Shown one piece after another: positions 11,733 through 23,469 of a stretch of DNA of 64,000 nucleotides. Source of the stretch: Allobosea sp. Tri-44 (GTDB taxonomy: Bacteria; Pseudomonadota; Alphaproteobacteria; Rhizobiales; Beijerinckiaceae); NCBI RefSeq assembly GCF_004123845.1, contig NZ_NBDP01000016.1, positions 62,001 to 126,000 on the forward strand. Direction: 5' to 3'. Each line of letters opens with the position of its first letter. Position 1 is the first letter of the stretch. Below the pieces are notes generated by a model. That model worked only from the letters and a program-made list of their open reading frames with translations, ran no database searches and was not told the DNA's origin. Position numbers and translations under genes: made by a program.

Positions 11733-12594
11733 ACGCCAGCGTAGAGTGCACCGTACGCTTGGCAAGACGATCGAACTCTTGCAGCTCTGCGATCAGCGCA
11801 TGGAAGTCGCGCAGCGGCACCATATTCGGCCCATCCGACGGGGCGTTGTCCGGATCCGGATGTGTCTCAATGAAGACGCCGGCGACGCCGACCGCCACCG
11901 CAGCCCGCGCCAGCACCGGCACGAATTCGCGCTGGCCGCCGGTCGAGGCGCCCTTGCCACCGGGCTGTTGCACCGAATGGGTCGCGTCGAAGATAACCGG
12001 GGCGCCGATTTCCGCCATGATCGGCAGGCTGCGCATGTCGGTGACCAGCGTGTTGTAGCCGAAGGAGGCGCCGCGCTCGGTCAGCATCACGTTCGGATTG
12101 CCGCTCTCGGTCACCTTGGCGGCGACGTTGACCATGTCCCAGGGCGCCAGGAACTGGCCTTTCTTGACGTTGACGACGCGGCCGGTCTTTGCGGCGGCGA
12201 CGAGCAGATCGGTCTGCCGGCAGAGGAAGGCCGGGATCTGCAGGATGTCGACCACTTCGGCGACCGGCGCGCACTGGCTCACATCGTGGATATCGGTCAG
12301 CACCGGCATGCCGGTGCGCTCGCGAATCTCGGCGTAGACGGGCAGGGCGGCCTCGAGTCCCATGCCGCGCTGGCCCTTCACGCTGGTGCGGTTGGCCTTG
12401 TCGAAGGAGGCCTTGAAGACGAGGCCGATGCCGAGCCTCTCGGCTGTCTCCTTCAGTGCCAGGGCGATCTCGAGTGCGTGATCGCGACTTTCCATCTGGC
12501 AGGGGCCAGCGATCAAGGCGAGCGGCAGGCCGTTACCGAATCGGACGGGCCGGGCGAGCTCGGCGCCCACGGTGACGATGGCGTTGGCGGTCAT
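11725..12594 (-). CDS. kdsA: 3-deoxy-8-phosphooctulonate synthase (KDO-8-P synthase)
   Basis: A 289-residue aldolase condensing phosphoenolpyruvate with arabinose-5-phosphate to give KDO-8-phosphate for the lipopolysaccharide inner core. Diagnostic segments include [10 protein letters not shown] near the N-terminus, [11 protein letters not shown] (PEP binding), [19 protein letters not shown], and [12 protein letters not shown]. The sequence around N-V-K-K-G-Q-F has N rather than Cys at the metal-ligand position, indicating a metal-independent class I enzyme. It is transcribed after the DoxX-like gene (40-bp gap) and overlaps the MFS start. Confidence 0.97.
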   Translation of the reverse strand: MTANAIVTVGAELARPVRFGNGLPLALIAGPCQMESRDHALEIALALKETAERLGIGLVFKASFDKANRTSVKGQRGMGLEAALPVYAEIRERTGMPVLTDIHDVSQCAPVAEVVDILQIPAFLCRQTDLLVAAAKTGRVVNVKKGQFLAPWDMVNVAAKVTESGNPNVMLTERGASFGYNTLVTDMRSLPIMAEIGAPVIFDATHSVQQPGGKGASTGGQREFVPVLARAAVAVGVAGVFIETHPDPDNAPSDGPNMVPLRDFHALIAELQEFDRLAKRTVHSTLAYV

Positions 12595-12634
12595 GACGGG
12601 CTCCTTGGCTTAAGGCCGGGGGTTTAGAAGCCGC

Positions 12635-13039
12635 TCACTTGCGTGGCAAGCGCCGCCATGGCCAGCGCGTGACGCCGGAAGCGTAGAGCGCCGCCCAGAT
12701 CAGCACCGGTTGGAAGGCTAGGCGAGGGCCGTGGTACCACCAGCTGCTCGGCAATCCCGGAAGGACGATGTCCTCGATGGCGTGCTTGAGATTGGCCGGG
12801 AGCACACAGAGCGCGTAGAGCGCAAGGCCGATCCCCGCAGTCTTGCGCAGACGCGGTACAAGCAGGCCGAGCGCGCCCAGAATTTCAGCGATGCCTGTCA
12901 CGATCACGGTTAAGTGCGGCGCCGGCACCCAATCCGGCACGATGAGCAGGAACGCTGCAGGCGAGCGCAGATGCAGCAGGCCGGCAGCGAGATAGAACGC
13001 CGCCAGCAGCCAGAGCATGGCGCGCCGTCCCGCGCTCAT
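12635..13039 (-). CDS. DoxX-like small membrane protein
   Basis: A 134-residue protein with four hydrophobic segments. The pattern of an N-terminal FYLAAGLLHL helix, a central GIAEILGALGLLVPRLR segment and a following ALYALCVLPANLKHA helix is that of the DoxX/DoxD-like superfamily. Relatives have been linked to thiosulfate oxidation or redox stress, but most are uncharacterised. It begins 4 bp after the stop of the multicopper oxidase homologue, so the two are very likely co-expressed. Confidence 0.8.
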   Translation of the reverse strand: MSAGRRAMLWLLAAFYLAAGLLHLRSPAAFLLIVPDWVPAPHLTVIVTGIAEILGALGLLVPRLRKTAGIGLALYALCVLPANLKHAIEDIVLPGLPSSWWYHGPRLAFQPVLIWAALYASGVTRWPWRRLPRK

Positions 13040-13043
13040 CGCC

Positions 13044-14489
13044 TTACGTCACCTCGAACCAGCTCCACAGCCCGCGGTCGAAGCGCTCCAGCACGGTCGA
13101 GGAGATCAGCCAGCGCCCGGGATTGTCGGCGATGAAGGCGATATGCAGACGCTTGCCCTCGGGTATCTGAACTGTGTCGAGGAAATAGGGCTCCCAGCCG
13201 TCGTCGAGCGGATGCAGCAGGCGGAAGCTGTGGCCGTGGACATGCAGCGGCTGCAGGAAGGCCGTCCTGTTGGTGATGCCGATCACCACCGGCGCGCCGC
13301 GCTTGACGCTGAACAGCGGCTTGCCCTTCGGATCGCCCTGGCCGCCATTGACGGTCCAGGGCCTGGCGAGGTCGAGCCCGGTGAGGTCGAGCTTGTTCTC
13401 GGACGTGATCTTGGCACCGCCCTCGATCACCATCTCGGCGCGCCTGGCGTCCTGCAACCGAACCGCCGCCGGCAGGGCCGGGTTGGGCTGCATCGCGGCG
13501 ATCGGCGCGCGCGCCGGCTTGGCCGCGCCCTCCGAGACGAAGCGCACCAGCGGCACGCCCGGTCCGATCAGCGCGGTCACGCTGGCGCTGGCACCGACCG
13601 TCTCCGGCATGTCGAAAATCACGTCGTAACGCGTGCCCGGCGCGAAAGGCAGCTGCCCCCGGACCGGCTCGAAGGTATCGGTCGGCTGGCCGTCGACCGC
13701 CGCGACCGAGGCTTTCATCTCGTCGAAGCGCAATCGCATGATCCGCGCATTGCAGGCATTGGCGAGGCGAAGCCTGACGCGGGCGCCCGGCGGCAGCTTG
13801 ACCGGCAGCGGCGGCGGCTTGCCGTTGACGGTCAGCCAGCTGCCGAGCCGGCCAGCCGCAGCGCCGTCTTGTCCCTCAGTGGCGAAGGGCAGGAGCTTCT
13901 GGTCGTCGCCGAGCAGCCAGTCGCCAATCAATGCCGGCAGGTCGAGATCGACCGAAGGCGGCTCCTTCTCCTCGACGATCAGCATCCCCGAGAGCCCGCG
14001 TCCCGCAGGCTCGGAGGAGCCACCGAGCAGCATTGGCCGATAGAGGAAGGTGCCGGAATCGGGGGGCGTCAGCCGATACTCGAATTGCCCGCCCGGCGGC
14101 ACCGGCTCCTGGCTGAAGCCGCCGACGCCGTCCATGGCGTGATCGGCGCGCAGACCATGCCAGTGCAGGGAGAGCGGCTTGTCGGTTCGATTCTGCAGGG
14201 CAAGGCGCAAGGTCTCGCCTTGCTTTACTCTGAGCACCGGGCCTGGCGTCGCGCCATCGAAGGCCCAGATTTCCGTTTCGGGCGCCGGTGCAGGCCGCAG
14301 CCGCACCTTGGCCGAGGTCGCGACAAGGTCTCGCACCGCGCCGCCGATATGCGGCGTCGAAACAGTCGGCGCCTGCTGGGCCAGTGCGGAAAGCGGGGAG
14401 AGCAGGGTCGCGGCACCGGCGGCCCGTGCGATGACAAGGCGTCGGCTGGGATGAGGGCGCGAGGCCGGCGGCGAGGCGTCTTTGCTCAT
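13044..14489 (-). CDS. Multicopper oxidase homologue lacking most copper ligands, Tat-exported
   Basis: A 481-residue three-cupredoxin protein. A twin-arginine-like signal (SRRLVIARAAG) followed by a hydrophobic stretch and ALAQQ suggests Tat export to the periplasm. Motif 1 is intact (LHWHGLRADH). The other ligand motifs are altered: the usual W-Y-H-x-H is FLYRPM, the first His of H-P-x-H-x-H is Q in LQPLHVHGHSF, and the C-terminal H-C-H-x-x-x-H is replaced by SSTVLERFDRG, which removes the type 1 Cys. It may therefore be a structural or binding protein like FtsP/SufI rather than an oxidase. The start at 14489 follows from the signal peptide. Confidence 0.82.
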   Translation of the reverse strand: MSKDASPPASRPHPSRRLVIARAAGAATLLSPLSALAQQAPTVSTPHIGGAVRDLVATSAKVRLRPAPAPETEIWAFDGATPGPVLRVKQGETLRLALQNRTDKPLSLHWHGLRADHAMDGVGGFSQEPVPPGGQFEYRLTPPDSGTFLYRPMLLGGSSEPAGRGLSGMLIVEEKEPPSVDLDLPALIGDWLLGDDQKLLPFATEGQDGAAAGRLGSWLTVNGKPPPLPVKLPPGARVRLRLANACNARIMRLRFDEMKASVAAVDGQPTDTFEPVRGQLPFAPGTRYDVIFDMPETVGASASVTALIGPGVPLVRFVSEGAAKPARAPIAAMQPNPALPAAVRLQDARRAEMVIEGGAKITSENKLDLTGLDLARPWTVNGGQGDPKGKPLFSVKRGAPVVIGITNRTAFLQPLHVHGHSFRLLHPLDDGWEPYFLDTVQIPEGKRLHIAFIADNPGRWLISSTVLERFDRGLWSWFEVT

Positions 14490-14570
14490 GGTCGCGACAT
14501 AGCCGGGCCGTGCTGTTCTGGCGAGTGGAAAGCCGCTCGGGAGCGGTCTTCGCAGAACTGTCGCATTTTT

Positions 14571-14601
14571 TTGCTGCATGGCGCGCCCGAAATGGTATAG
14601 C
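14571..14601 (+). promoter_or_regulatory. Candidate promoter for tRNA-Leu
   Basis: A TTGCTG (14571-14576) and TATAGC (14596-14601) pair with a 19-bp spacer lies 54 bp upstream of the tRNA, preceded by a run of T. The spacing is longer than ideal. Confidence 0.3.
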
Positions 14602-14655
14602 GGCGCGGCCTACGGTGCTGCTGTCGCGAAGACTGCGATATGGCGCACCGGGTCG

Positions 14656-14740
14656 GCGGGCGTGGCGGAACTGGTAGACGCACTGGTTTTAGGTACCAGC
14701 GGCGAAAGTCGTGGGGGTTCGAGTCCCTCCGCCCGCACCA
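14656..14740 (+). tRNA. tRNA-Leu (anticodon TAG)
   Basis: An 85-nt class II tRNA. The acceptor arms GCGGGCG and CGCCCGC pair perfectly, the discriminator is A and CCA is encoded. The anticodon stem CTGGT/ACCAG encloses the loop TTTAGGT, giving TAG. A long variable arm (GGCGAAAGTC region) is consistent with leucine. The T arm contains GGTTCGAGTCC. It lies 86 bp upstream of tig, the usual location in related genomes. Confidence 0.97.
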
Positions 14741-14826
14741 GGATTCGGATTTCGCGAGCGCAGCGGCGGTCACCCGGCGTCGCGCTTTGGACATTGAAGT
14801 TAAAGAGCTGTTGGCGGATCAGAACA

Positions 14827-16251
14827 ATGAACGTGACGGAAACCCTGTCCCAGGGCCTCAAGCGCGAATTTCAGGTGGTGCTGAACGCCACCGACCTCAA
14901 GTCGAGGCTCGATGACAGCCTTCAGGACCTGCAGGGCAAGGCCAAGATCAACGGCTTCCGTCCCGGCAAGGTCCCGGTCGGCCATCTGCGCCGGCTCTAT
15001 GGCCGCTCGGTCATGGCCGATGTGGTGCAGAATGCCGTCAACGAGGCGAACCAGAAGATCATCGCCGACAACGAGCTCAAGCTCGCCTTCGAGCCGCAGA
15101 TCAAGTTCCCCGAGAACAAGGACGAGATCGAGGCCGCGATGGAAGCCAAGGGCGACCTTGCCTTCACTGTCGCGCTCGAGGTGCTGCCGAAGATCGAGAT
15201 CGTCGATGTCTCGGATATCGCGCTCGAGAAGCCGGTCGCCGAGGTGCCCGAGGCGGACGTCGATGCCGCGCTGGAGCGCATGGCCTCGCAGAACCGCAGC
15301 TTCGAGTCGAAGAAGGACGGCGCCAAGGCCGCCAAGGGCGATCGCCTGCTGATCTCCTTCACCGGCACGCTCGAGGGCAAGCCCTTTGACGGCGGCACTG
15401 GCTCGGAAATCCCGCTCGAGCTCGGCGCTGGCCAGTTCATCCCGGGCTTCGAGGAGCAGCTCGAGGGCGCCAAGAAGGGTGAGCAGCGCACCGTATCGGT
15501 GACCTTCCCCGAGAACTATGCGGCCGAGAATCTCGCCGGCAAGCCGGCCGAGTTCGCCGTCACCGTCGACGACGTGCAGGGCCCGGGCGAGCTCAAGATC
15601 GATGACGAGCTCGCCAAGGGCTTCGGCATGGAGTCGCTCGACGCACTCAAGACCGCGATCCGCGAGCAGATCGGCCGCGAGTTCGGCGAGCAGTCGCGCC
15701 GCAAGGTCAAGAAGAGCCTGCTCGATGCGCTCGACGGCAAGTACGGCTTCGAGCTGCCGCCGACCCTGGTCGAGCAGGAGTTCGCCGCGGTCTGGAGCCA
15801 GGTCGAGGCGGACATGAAGAACGCCAACAAGACCTTCGCCGACGAGAACACCACCGAGGACGAGGCTCGCGCCGAGTACCGCAGGATCGCCGAGCGCCGC
15901 GTGCGCCTCGGCCTCGTGCTGGCCGAGATCGGCGAGCAGGCCAAGATCCAGATCGCCGATGACGAGGTGACGCAGGCCCTGATCCAGCGCGCCCGCCAGT
16001 TCCCCGGCCAGGAGAAGGAAGTCTGGGAGTTCTATCGCAAGAACCCGCAGGCGTTGGCTGAGATCCGCGCCCCGATCTTCGAGGAGAAGGTCGTCGACCA
16101 TCTGCTCGGCCAGGTGAAGGTCTCCGACAAGTCGGTCTCGCGCGAGGCGCTCTTCGCTGATGACGAGGAAGAGGGCGCCGCCGAGGACAAGCCGAAGGCA
16201 GCCAAGGCGAAGAAGGCCAAGAAGGCCGCGGATGACGAGGCTTCGGCCTGA
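14827..16251 (+). CDS. tig: Trigger factor (ribosome-associated chaperone and prolyl isomerase)
   Basis: A 474-residue chaperone that binds ribosomal protein L23 at the exit tunnel. The ribosome-binding loop GFRPGKVP lies near residue 43. The central FKBP-type domain begins at about residue 165 with [20 protein letters not shown] and [19 protein letters not shown] helical C-terminal domain follows. The tail is a lysine-, alanine- and acid-rich extension (from about residue 445), common in alphaproteobacteria. The start is ATG 14827; the frame remains open upstream through the tRNA, which is not coding. It heads the tig-clpP-clpX-lon block. Confidence 0.97.
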   Translation: MNVTETLSQGLKREFQVVLNATDLKSRLDDSLQDLQGKAKINGFRPGKVPVGHLRRLYGRSVMADVVQNAVNEANQKIIADNELKLAFEPQIKFPENKDEIEAAMEAKGDLAFTVALEVLPKIEIVDVSDIALEKPVAEVPEADVDAALERMASQNRSFESKKDGAKAAKGDRLLISFTGTLEGKPFDGGTGSEIPLELGAGQFIPGFEEQLEGAKKGEQRTVSVTFPENYAAENLAGKPAEFAVTVDDVQGPGELKIDDELAKGFGMESLDALKTAIREQIGREFGEQSRRKVKKSLLDALDGKYGFELPPTLVEQEFAAVWSQVEADMKNANKTFADENTTEDEARAEYRRIAERRVRLGLVLAEIGEQAKIQIADDEVTQALIQRARQFPGQEKEVWEFYRKNPQALAEIRAPIFEEKVVDHLLGQVKVSDKSVSREALFADDEEEGAAEDKPKAAKAKKAKKAADDEASA

Positions 16252-16277
16252 TCCTTCCGCACCTGGCTTACGATTTC

Positions 16278-16315
16278 GCGCCGCCCGCATCCCGCCGGGC
16301 GGCGCTTCCCTTTTC
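16278..16315 (+). terminator. Rho-independent terminator after tig
   Basis: A perfect 10-bp GC-rich stem (GCGCCGCCCG at 16278-16287, CGGGCGGCGC at 16296-16305) is followed by TTCCCTTTT. It lies 26 bp after the tig stop, which suggests that clpP has its own promoter in the remaining 78 bp. Confidence 0.75.
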
Positions 16316-16392
16316 AGCTGCCGCCGGCATGCTTATGTGGGGTTTGGCCGCTCTCGGCTGATTCCCGCCCGCTTTGACCCCAAGGACCGACC

Positions 16393-17019
16393 ATGATGCG
16401 TGACCCGATCGAGACCTATAACAATCTCGTCCCGATGGTGGTCGAGCAGTCGAGCCGCGGCGAGCGCGCCTTCGACATCTATTCGCGCCTGCTGCGCGAG
16501 CGCATCATCTTCCTGACCGGCCCGGTCGAGGATTACTCGGCATCACTGATCGTGGCGCAGCTGCTGTTTCTCGAGGCCGAGAACCCGAAGAAGGAAATCT
16601 CCTTCTACATCAATTCGCCCGGCGGTGTGGTCACCTCGGGCCTGTCGATCTATGACACCATGCAGTTCATCCGTTGCCCGGTGACGACGCTCTGCGTCGG
16701 GCAGGCCGCTTCGATGGGCTCGCTGCTGCTGACCGCCGGCGCCAAGGACATGCGCTTTGCCCTGCCGAACGCGCGGATCATGGTCCACCAGCCCTCCGGC
16801 GGCTTCCAGGGCCAGGTCACTGACATTCTGATCCACGCCCGCGAGGTCGAGAGCCTGAAGCGGCGCCTGAACGAGATCTACGTCAAGCACACTGGCCGCT
16901 CCTACGAGGATATCGAGGGCGCGCTGGAACGCGACAACTTCATGACCTCCGAGCAGGCGCGCGATTTCGGGCTGATCGACAAGGTCATCGACAAGCGCGC
17001 GGACGAGGCGGCCGCCTAA
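16393..17019 (+). CDS. clpP: ATP-dependent Clp protease proteolytic subunit
   Basis: A 208-residue serine protease that assembles as a double heptamer and degrades substrates delivered by ClpX or ClpA. The nucleophile is in [11 protein letters not shown], the catalytic His in IMVHQPSGG, and the Asp follows in the C-terminal third. The N-terminal [11 protein letters not shown] and E-R-I-I-F-L-x-G segments are canonical. Two tandem ATGs exist (16393, 16396), preceded by AAGGA. It is followed by an unusually structured 326-bp gap before clpX. Confidence 0.98.
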   Translation: MMRDPIETYNNLVPMVVEQSSRGERAFDIYSRLLRERIIFLTGPVEDYSASLIVAQLLFLEAENPKKEISFYINSPGGVVTSGLSIYDTMQFIRCPVTTLCVGQAASMGSLLLTAGAKDMRFALPNARIMVHQPSGGFQGQVTDILIHAREVESLKRRLNEIYVKHTGRSYEDIEGALERDNFMTSEQARDFGLIDKVIDKRADEAAA

Positions 17020-17345
17020 AGCATCGGCCGGAAAAAAATTGGGTACCGGCTTTCAGAGTAAGCCGGTACTTTAAATGGCTACTCCGGCACGACGTGCCTG
17101 TGGGTTGGCGAGTGGTTCCCGAAGGACCATATTGCCTAGAGACTAGGCCCCATGTTTGCATGGGGCATCGGAAGGGCGCAGCAAGGCGCTCAAGCGGTCC
17201 GGTTTTGGGTCAGTTTCGTCGCCACCTGCGCCAGAGCGACGCGTTAACCTAAAAATCGTGATCTGAGCGCCTATTATGACGGGGAGACGACATCAGCCTG
17301 CCGTTATTCGGTGGCGGATTTCGTCCTCCGAGATGGAGAATCACG
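17020..17345. other. Structured clpP-clpX intergenic region with three inverted repeats
   Basis: There is no convincing ORF in these 326 bp. A perfect 10-bp stem with a 7-nt loop (GTACCGGCTT, 17043-17052; AAGCCGGTAC, 17060-17069) followed by TTTAAA is a plausible clpP terminator. Further on, two overlapping dyads compete for the same bases: GCCTAG-AGA-CTAGGC (17134-17148) and GCCCCATG-TTTG-CATGGGGC (17147-17166). A leader RNA with alternative pairing or a small RNA are both possible. The clpX promoter presumably lies in the last 150 bp but no clear box stands out. Confidence 0.5.
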
Positions 17346-18614
<1,269 letters not shown>

Positions 18615-18720
18615 ACGGCTCGTCGACTTGAGCGACTTGCCCCGACGGCGTAGCCTCTAACCAGAGACTATGCCGGGGGGCGGCCTTGACGACATATGAC
18701 GATGGCGAGCGCGCGGGTCG

Positions 18721-19821
18721 ATGATGGCTCGCGGTGCAATAAGTTGCATTGTCGCCAGCCTGGCCATGATCGGAGCGGCGCTTCAGCCGACTCCTGCCGG
18801 GGCCCAGACCAGCTCCGACCCGTTGATGCGGGTCTTGTCCGATCTCGGGATCGAGCTTCCGGTCGTCGTCGCGACCAAGAGAGCTGTTGCGGCGCCCATC
18901 GAGGCCCTGTCGCGCGAGCGCTGCGACCGGGAGGCGGCGCTGGCCCTTGCCGACGGTCTGAAACAGGCCGGCTATCGCCGCGAAGGTGCAGAGGCGCTCG
19001 TTCGCTTCTCCGACAATTGCGGTGGCTTCGTCGATGCGCTCCGCCGGGCGGCGAATCTGCTGCTGGATCTGTCGGACTGGACCGCCGCCGCCGTAGTTGC
19101 GAACAAGGTCATCGCTGAGCAGCCGCACTCGGATAATGGCTACTACCTGCGGGCCCTTGCGAACGACAAGGCGGGCAAGTTCAACGAGGCGATCGACGAT
19201 TACCTCACTGCGATCGCGCTGTTCGGCAACAAGGACCGCATCTCGTCGACTGCGTATTTCGCTGCCTCGCGGGCCTATGAAAAGCTCGGGCAGTATTGCG
19301 ACGCAATCGTGCCGATCGAGGCCTGGGTCGCCGTCAATCCCTTGCGTAATGACGACAGCCGCACGCAGGCGGTGATCGGCTCGCTGCGCAGCAAGGGGCA
19401 ATGCGCCGAAAGGGCCTTCGCGCCTGACGAGACCATCCCGATCACACGGAGCGGGCAGGTCGTGACCGTGGCTGCCACTGTCAACGGTATGAAGGGCGTT
19501 TTCATCATCGACACGGGTGCGACTTTCGTTTCACTCCGCCAGAGCTTTGCCGATCGCGCCCGGATCGTGGTCGATCCCACGAGCAAGGTGCGCCTGCATA
19601 CGGCGAATGGCATTGTCGAAGCCCGTCGTGGCAGGGCCGCCCTGATCGAGCTCAAGCGCGTTCAGGCGACGGAGGTTCCGGTCGTCGTGCAGACCGATGC
19701 TGCCGGCAGCTACGGCGCGCGCGTCGATGGCCTTCTCGGAATGAGTTTCCTCAGCCGGTTCGATGTGACGATCGACAGGCGCAGCGTCAGGATCCGGTCG
19801 CGCGGCGGCACGAAGCTTTGA
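18721..19821 (+). CDS. Secreted TPR-retropepsin-like aspartic protease
   Basis: A 366-residue protein. Residues 1-28 form a signal peptide ending at A-G-A-Q. Residues about 60-210 look like tetratricopeptide-type helical repeats (YYLRALANDKAGKFNEAIDDYLTAI is one). The C-terminal 130 residues are a single-domain retropepsin-like aspartic protease: FIIDTGATFVSL carries the D-T-G-A active site, and GLLGMSFLSRFDVTID is the conserved second strand of this clan. As in other gag-asp-like bacterial proteases it would act as a dimer, probably in the periplasm. A substrate is unknown. ATG 18724 is an alternative start. It lies between clpX and lon. Confidence 0.85.
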   Translation: MMARGAISCIVASLAMIGAALQPTPAGAQTSSDPLMRVLSDLGIELPVVVATKRAVAAPIEALSRERCDREAALALADGLKQAGYRREGAEALVRFSDNCGGFVDALRRAANLLLDLSDWTAAAVVANKVIAEQPHSDNGYYLRALANDKAGKFNEAIDDYLTAIALFGNKDRISSTAYFAASRAYEKLGQYCDAIVPIEAWVAVNPLRNDDSRTQAVIGSLRSKGQCAERAFAPDETIPITRSGQVVTVAATVNGMKGVFIIDTGATFVSLRQSFADRARIVVDPTSKVRLHTANGIVEARRGRAALIELKRVQATEVPVVVQTDAAGSYGARVDGLLGMSFLSRFDVTIDRRSVRIRSRGGTKL

Positions 19822-20220
19822 TACCGGGCTTTCTAGGCCTGCTCGTCGGGAGTAGCGAAGAAAAGCCCAAGACAGCTCGGCCTGAGCAAAGCTGGGTCCT
19901 TGTTCAATTCGGAACACTCGCCGATTGGCGCGCGTTTTGCCTCGTGAGTTTGGGCGGATACGACTGCCCGCACACTGCTTTTGCCTTGGCTGAGCCATCA
20001 CGGCCTCGTGTGCCGGCTGCGGCAGAAGCTGTGGTGGACTGCGTGAGGCGTCGCTTGAAAGCCGGCGTCGAAGCATCCACTTTATGTTCACTTGCGAGAG
20101 TCGCGTGCCTGTAGAGGGCGTGGCTCGCAGGGGCGCCTGGCGCGAATGGTCGCGCCGCGCGGTACGTCCGCTCGATTGCCTTTCCAGGGGTCGGCCGGGC
20201 GAAAACTTGAAGGACTAGAC
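19822..20220 (+). promoter_or_regulatory. Non-coding leader upstream of lon with a possible heat-shock -35 element
   Basis: I see no supported gene in these 399 bp. GGGCTTT (from about 19826) can pair with AAAGCCC near 19861, a weak stem after the protease gene. A CTTGAA at 20054-20059 matches the -35 half of alphaproteobacterial RpoH promoters, but no well-spaced -10 partner is clear (CATCCA at 20074 or CTTTAT at 20080). An AAGGA about 8 bases before ATG 20221 is the lon ribosome-binding site. Long-leader control of lon would fit its heat-shock regulation elsewhere. Confidence 0.35.
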
Positions 20221-22650
<2,430 letters not shown>

Positions 22651-22670
22651 GCCCATTGTTCGTGAATACG

Positions 22671-22701
22671 AAGGCCGCCGGCTCTGCCGGCGGCCTTTTT
22701 T
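22671..22701 (+). terminator. Strong rho-independent terminator after lon
   Basis: A perfect 12-bp stem (AAGGCCGCCGGC and GCCGGCGGCCTT) around a TCT loop ends in six T residues, 20 bp after the lon stop. Transcription of lon should end here, separating it from the MerR gene. Confidence 0.93.
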
Positions 22702-22762
22702 GTTGGCTGGCCACTTGAGCCGCACCCTGCGTCATAGCCTAGGGCTGATTCAGGAGGTGCCG

Positions 22763-23278
22763 ATGAGCACGCAGAACAAGGCTGAGACCTGGCTAGAGGC
22801 CAATGAGTGCGCGGCCCGGATCGGGCTGTCGAAGCGGGCGCTGCGGCTCTACGAGGAGCGTGGCCTGATCCGGCCGCGACGGACCGACAAGGGCTGGCGC
22901 CTCTATGGCGCCGACGAGATCGCCCGGTTGCACGAGATCCTGGCGCTGAAGCGGCTGGGTCTCAGCCTGCAGCGGATCACTGCGCTCCTGCACGGCAAGG
23001 CGCTCGATCTTTCGGGCGAGCTCCTCGAACAGCAGCAGCGTGGCGGGATGTCTTTCGAGCTGTTGAGCGAGGAGTTGGCGGAGCTCGTCCGCGAGCAGCA
23101 GCCGATCGTGAACGCGGAGCTTGAAGCGAAGGGCGGACTGCAGTCGCTCGGCTTGCGCCGCGTCGCCGAGGATGGCGTCGATATCTACGAGGCGCAGTTC
23201 GCCCAAGGCTCCCTGCAATGCGGCATCGGCTTTGGCCAGGATGGCCGCGTGCATACGCTCTGGATGCTGCCGGCCTGA
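22763..23278 (+). CDS. MerR-family transcriptional regulator
   Basis: A 171-residue regulator. The winged-helix domain runs from about residue 12 to 80: ECAARIGLSKRALRLYEERGLIRPRR, then GWRLYGADEIARLHEILALKRLGLSL. A helical stretch follows (residues 90-125), then a short C-terminal beta-rich tail (FAQGSLQCGIGFGQDGRVHTLW) that may bind an effector. No cysteine pattern for metal sensing is present. AGGAGG at 22752-22757 gives a strong ribosome-binding site for ATG 22763. I recall hupB commonly in this position downstream of lon in relatives, and here a regulator takes its place. Confidence 0.85.
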   Translation: MSTQNKAETWLEANECAARIGLSKRALRLYEERGLIRPRRTDKGWRLYGADEIARLHEILALKRLGLSLQRITALLHGKALDLSGELLEQQQRGGMSFELLSEELAELVREQQPIVNAELEAKGGLQSLGLRRVAEDGVDIYEAQFAQGSLQCGIGFGQDGRVHTLWMLPA

Positions 23279-23283
23279 GCAAA

Positions 23284-23317
23284 GGTTTCGCAAGCCGCTT
23301 TCTGTGGCTTGCGAACC
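23284..23317 (+). terminator. Hairpin after the MerR gene
   Basis: TTCGCAAGCC (23287-23296) and GGCTTGCGAA (23306-23315) form a perfect 10-bp stem with a 9-nt loop, extendable by GG/CC with a bulged T. There is no T tract, so termination would be rho-assisted or the stem may simply stabilise the mRNA end. Confidence 0.45.
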
Positions 23318-23347
23318 AGCCCTCATGGCCTTAAACGGCGGGCAAGA

Positions 23348-23423
23348 GGGCGGTTAGCTCAGTCGGTAGAGCGCCTCGTTTACACCGAGGATGTCGGCGG
23401 TTCGAGCCCGTCACCGCCCACCA
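23348..23423 (+). tRNA. tRNA-Val (anticodon TAC)
   Basis: A 76-nt class I tRNA. The acceptor strands GGGCGGT and ACCGCCC pair, followed by discriminator A and an encoded CCA. The D arm is AGCTCAGTCGGTAGAGC. The anticodon stem CCTCG/CGAGG holds the loop TTTACAC, giving TAC. The T arm contains GGTTCGAGCCC. It borders the minus-strand glycan cluster. Confidence 0.97.
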
Positions 23424-23469
23424 GCCTTCGCCTTGGACGCGCCGGCCTCTGGGCGCTCGTTCAACAAGG

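Noticed and set aside
13017..14600. 527-residue plus-strand frame opposite the multicopper oxidase homologue
   Set aside because: A GC-driven shadow frame with no domain or start signal.
14486..14861. Minus-strand ORFs with [12 protein letters not shown] and [11 protein letters not shown] sequences
   Set aside because: These strings are known artefacts from translating the reverse strand of tRNA genes; they overlie tRNA-Leu.
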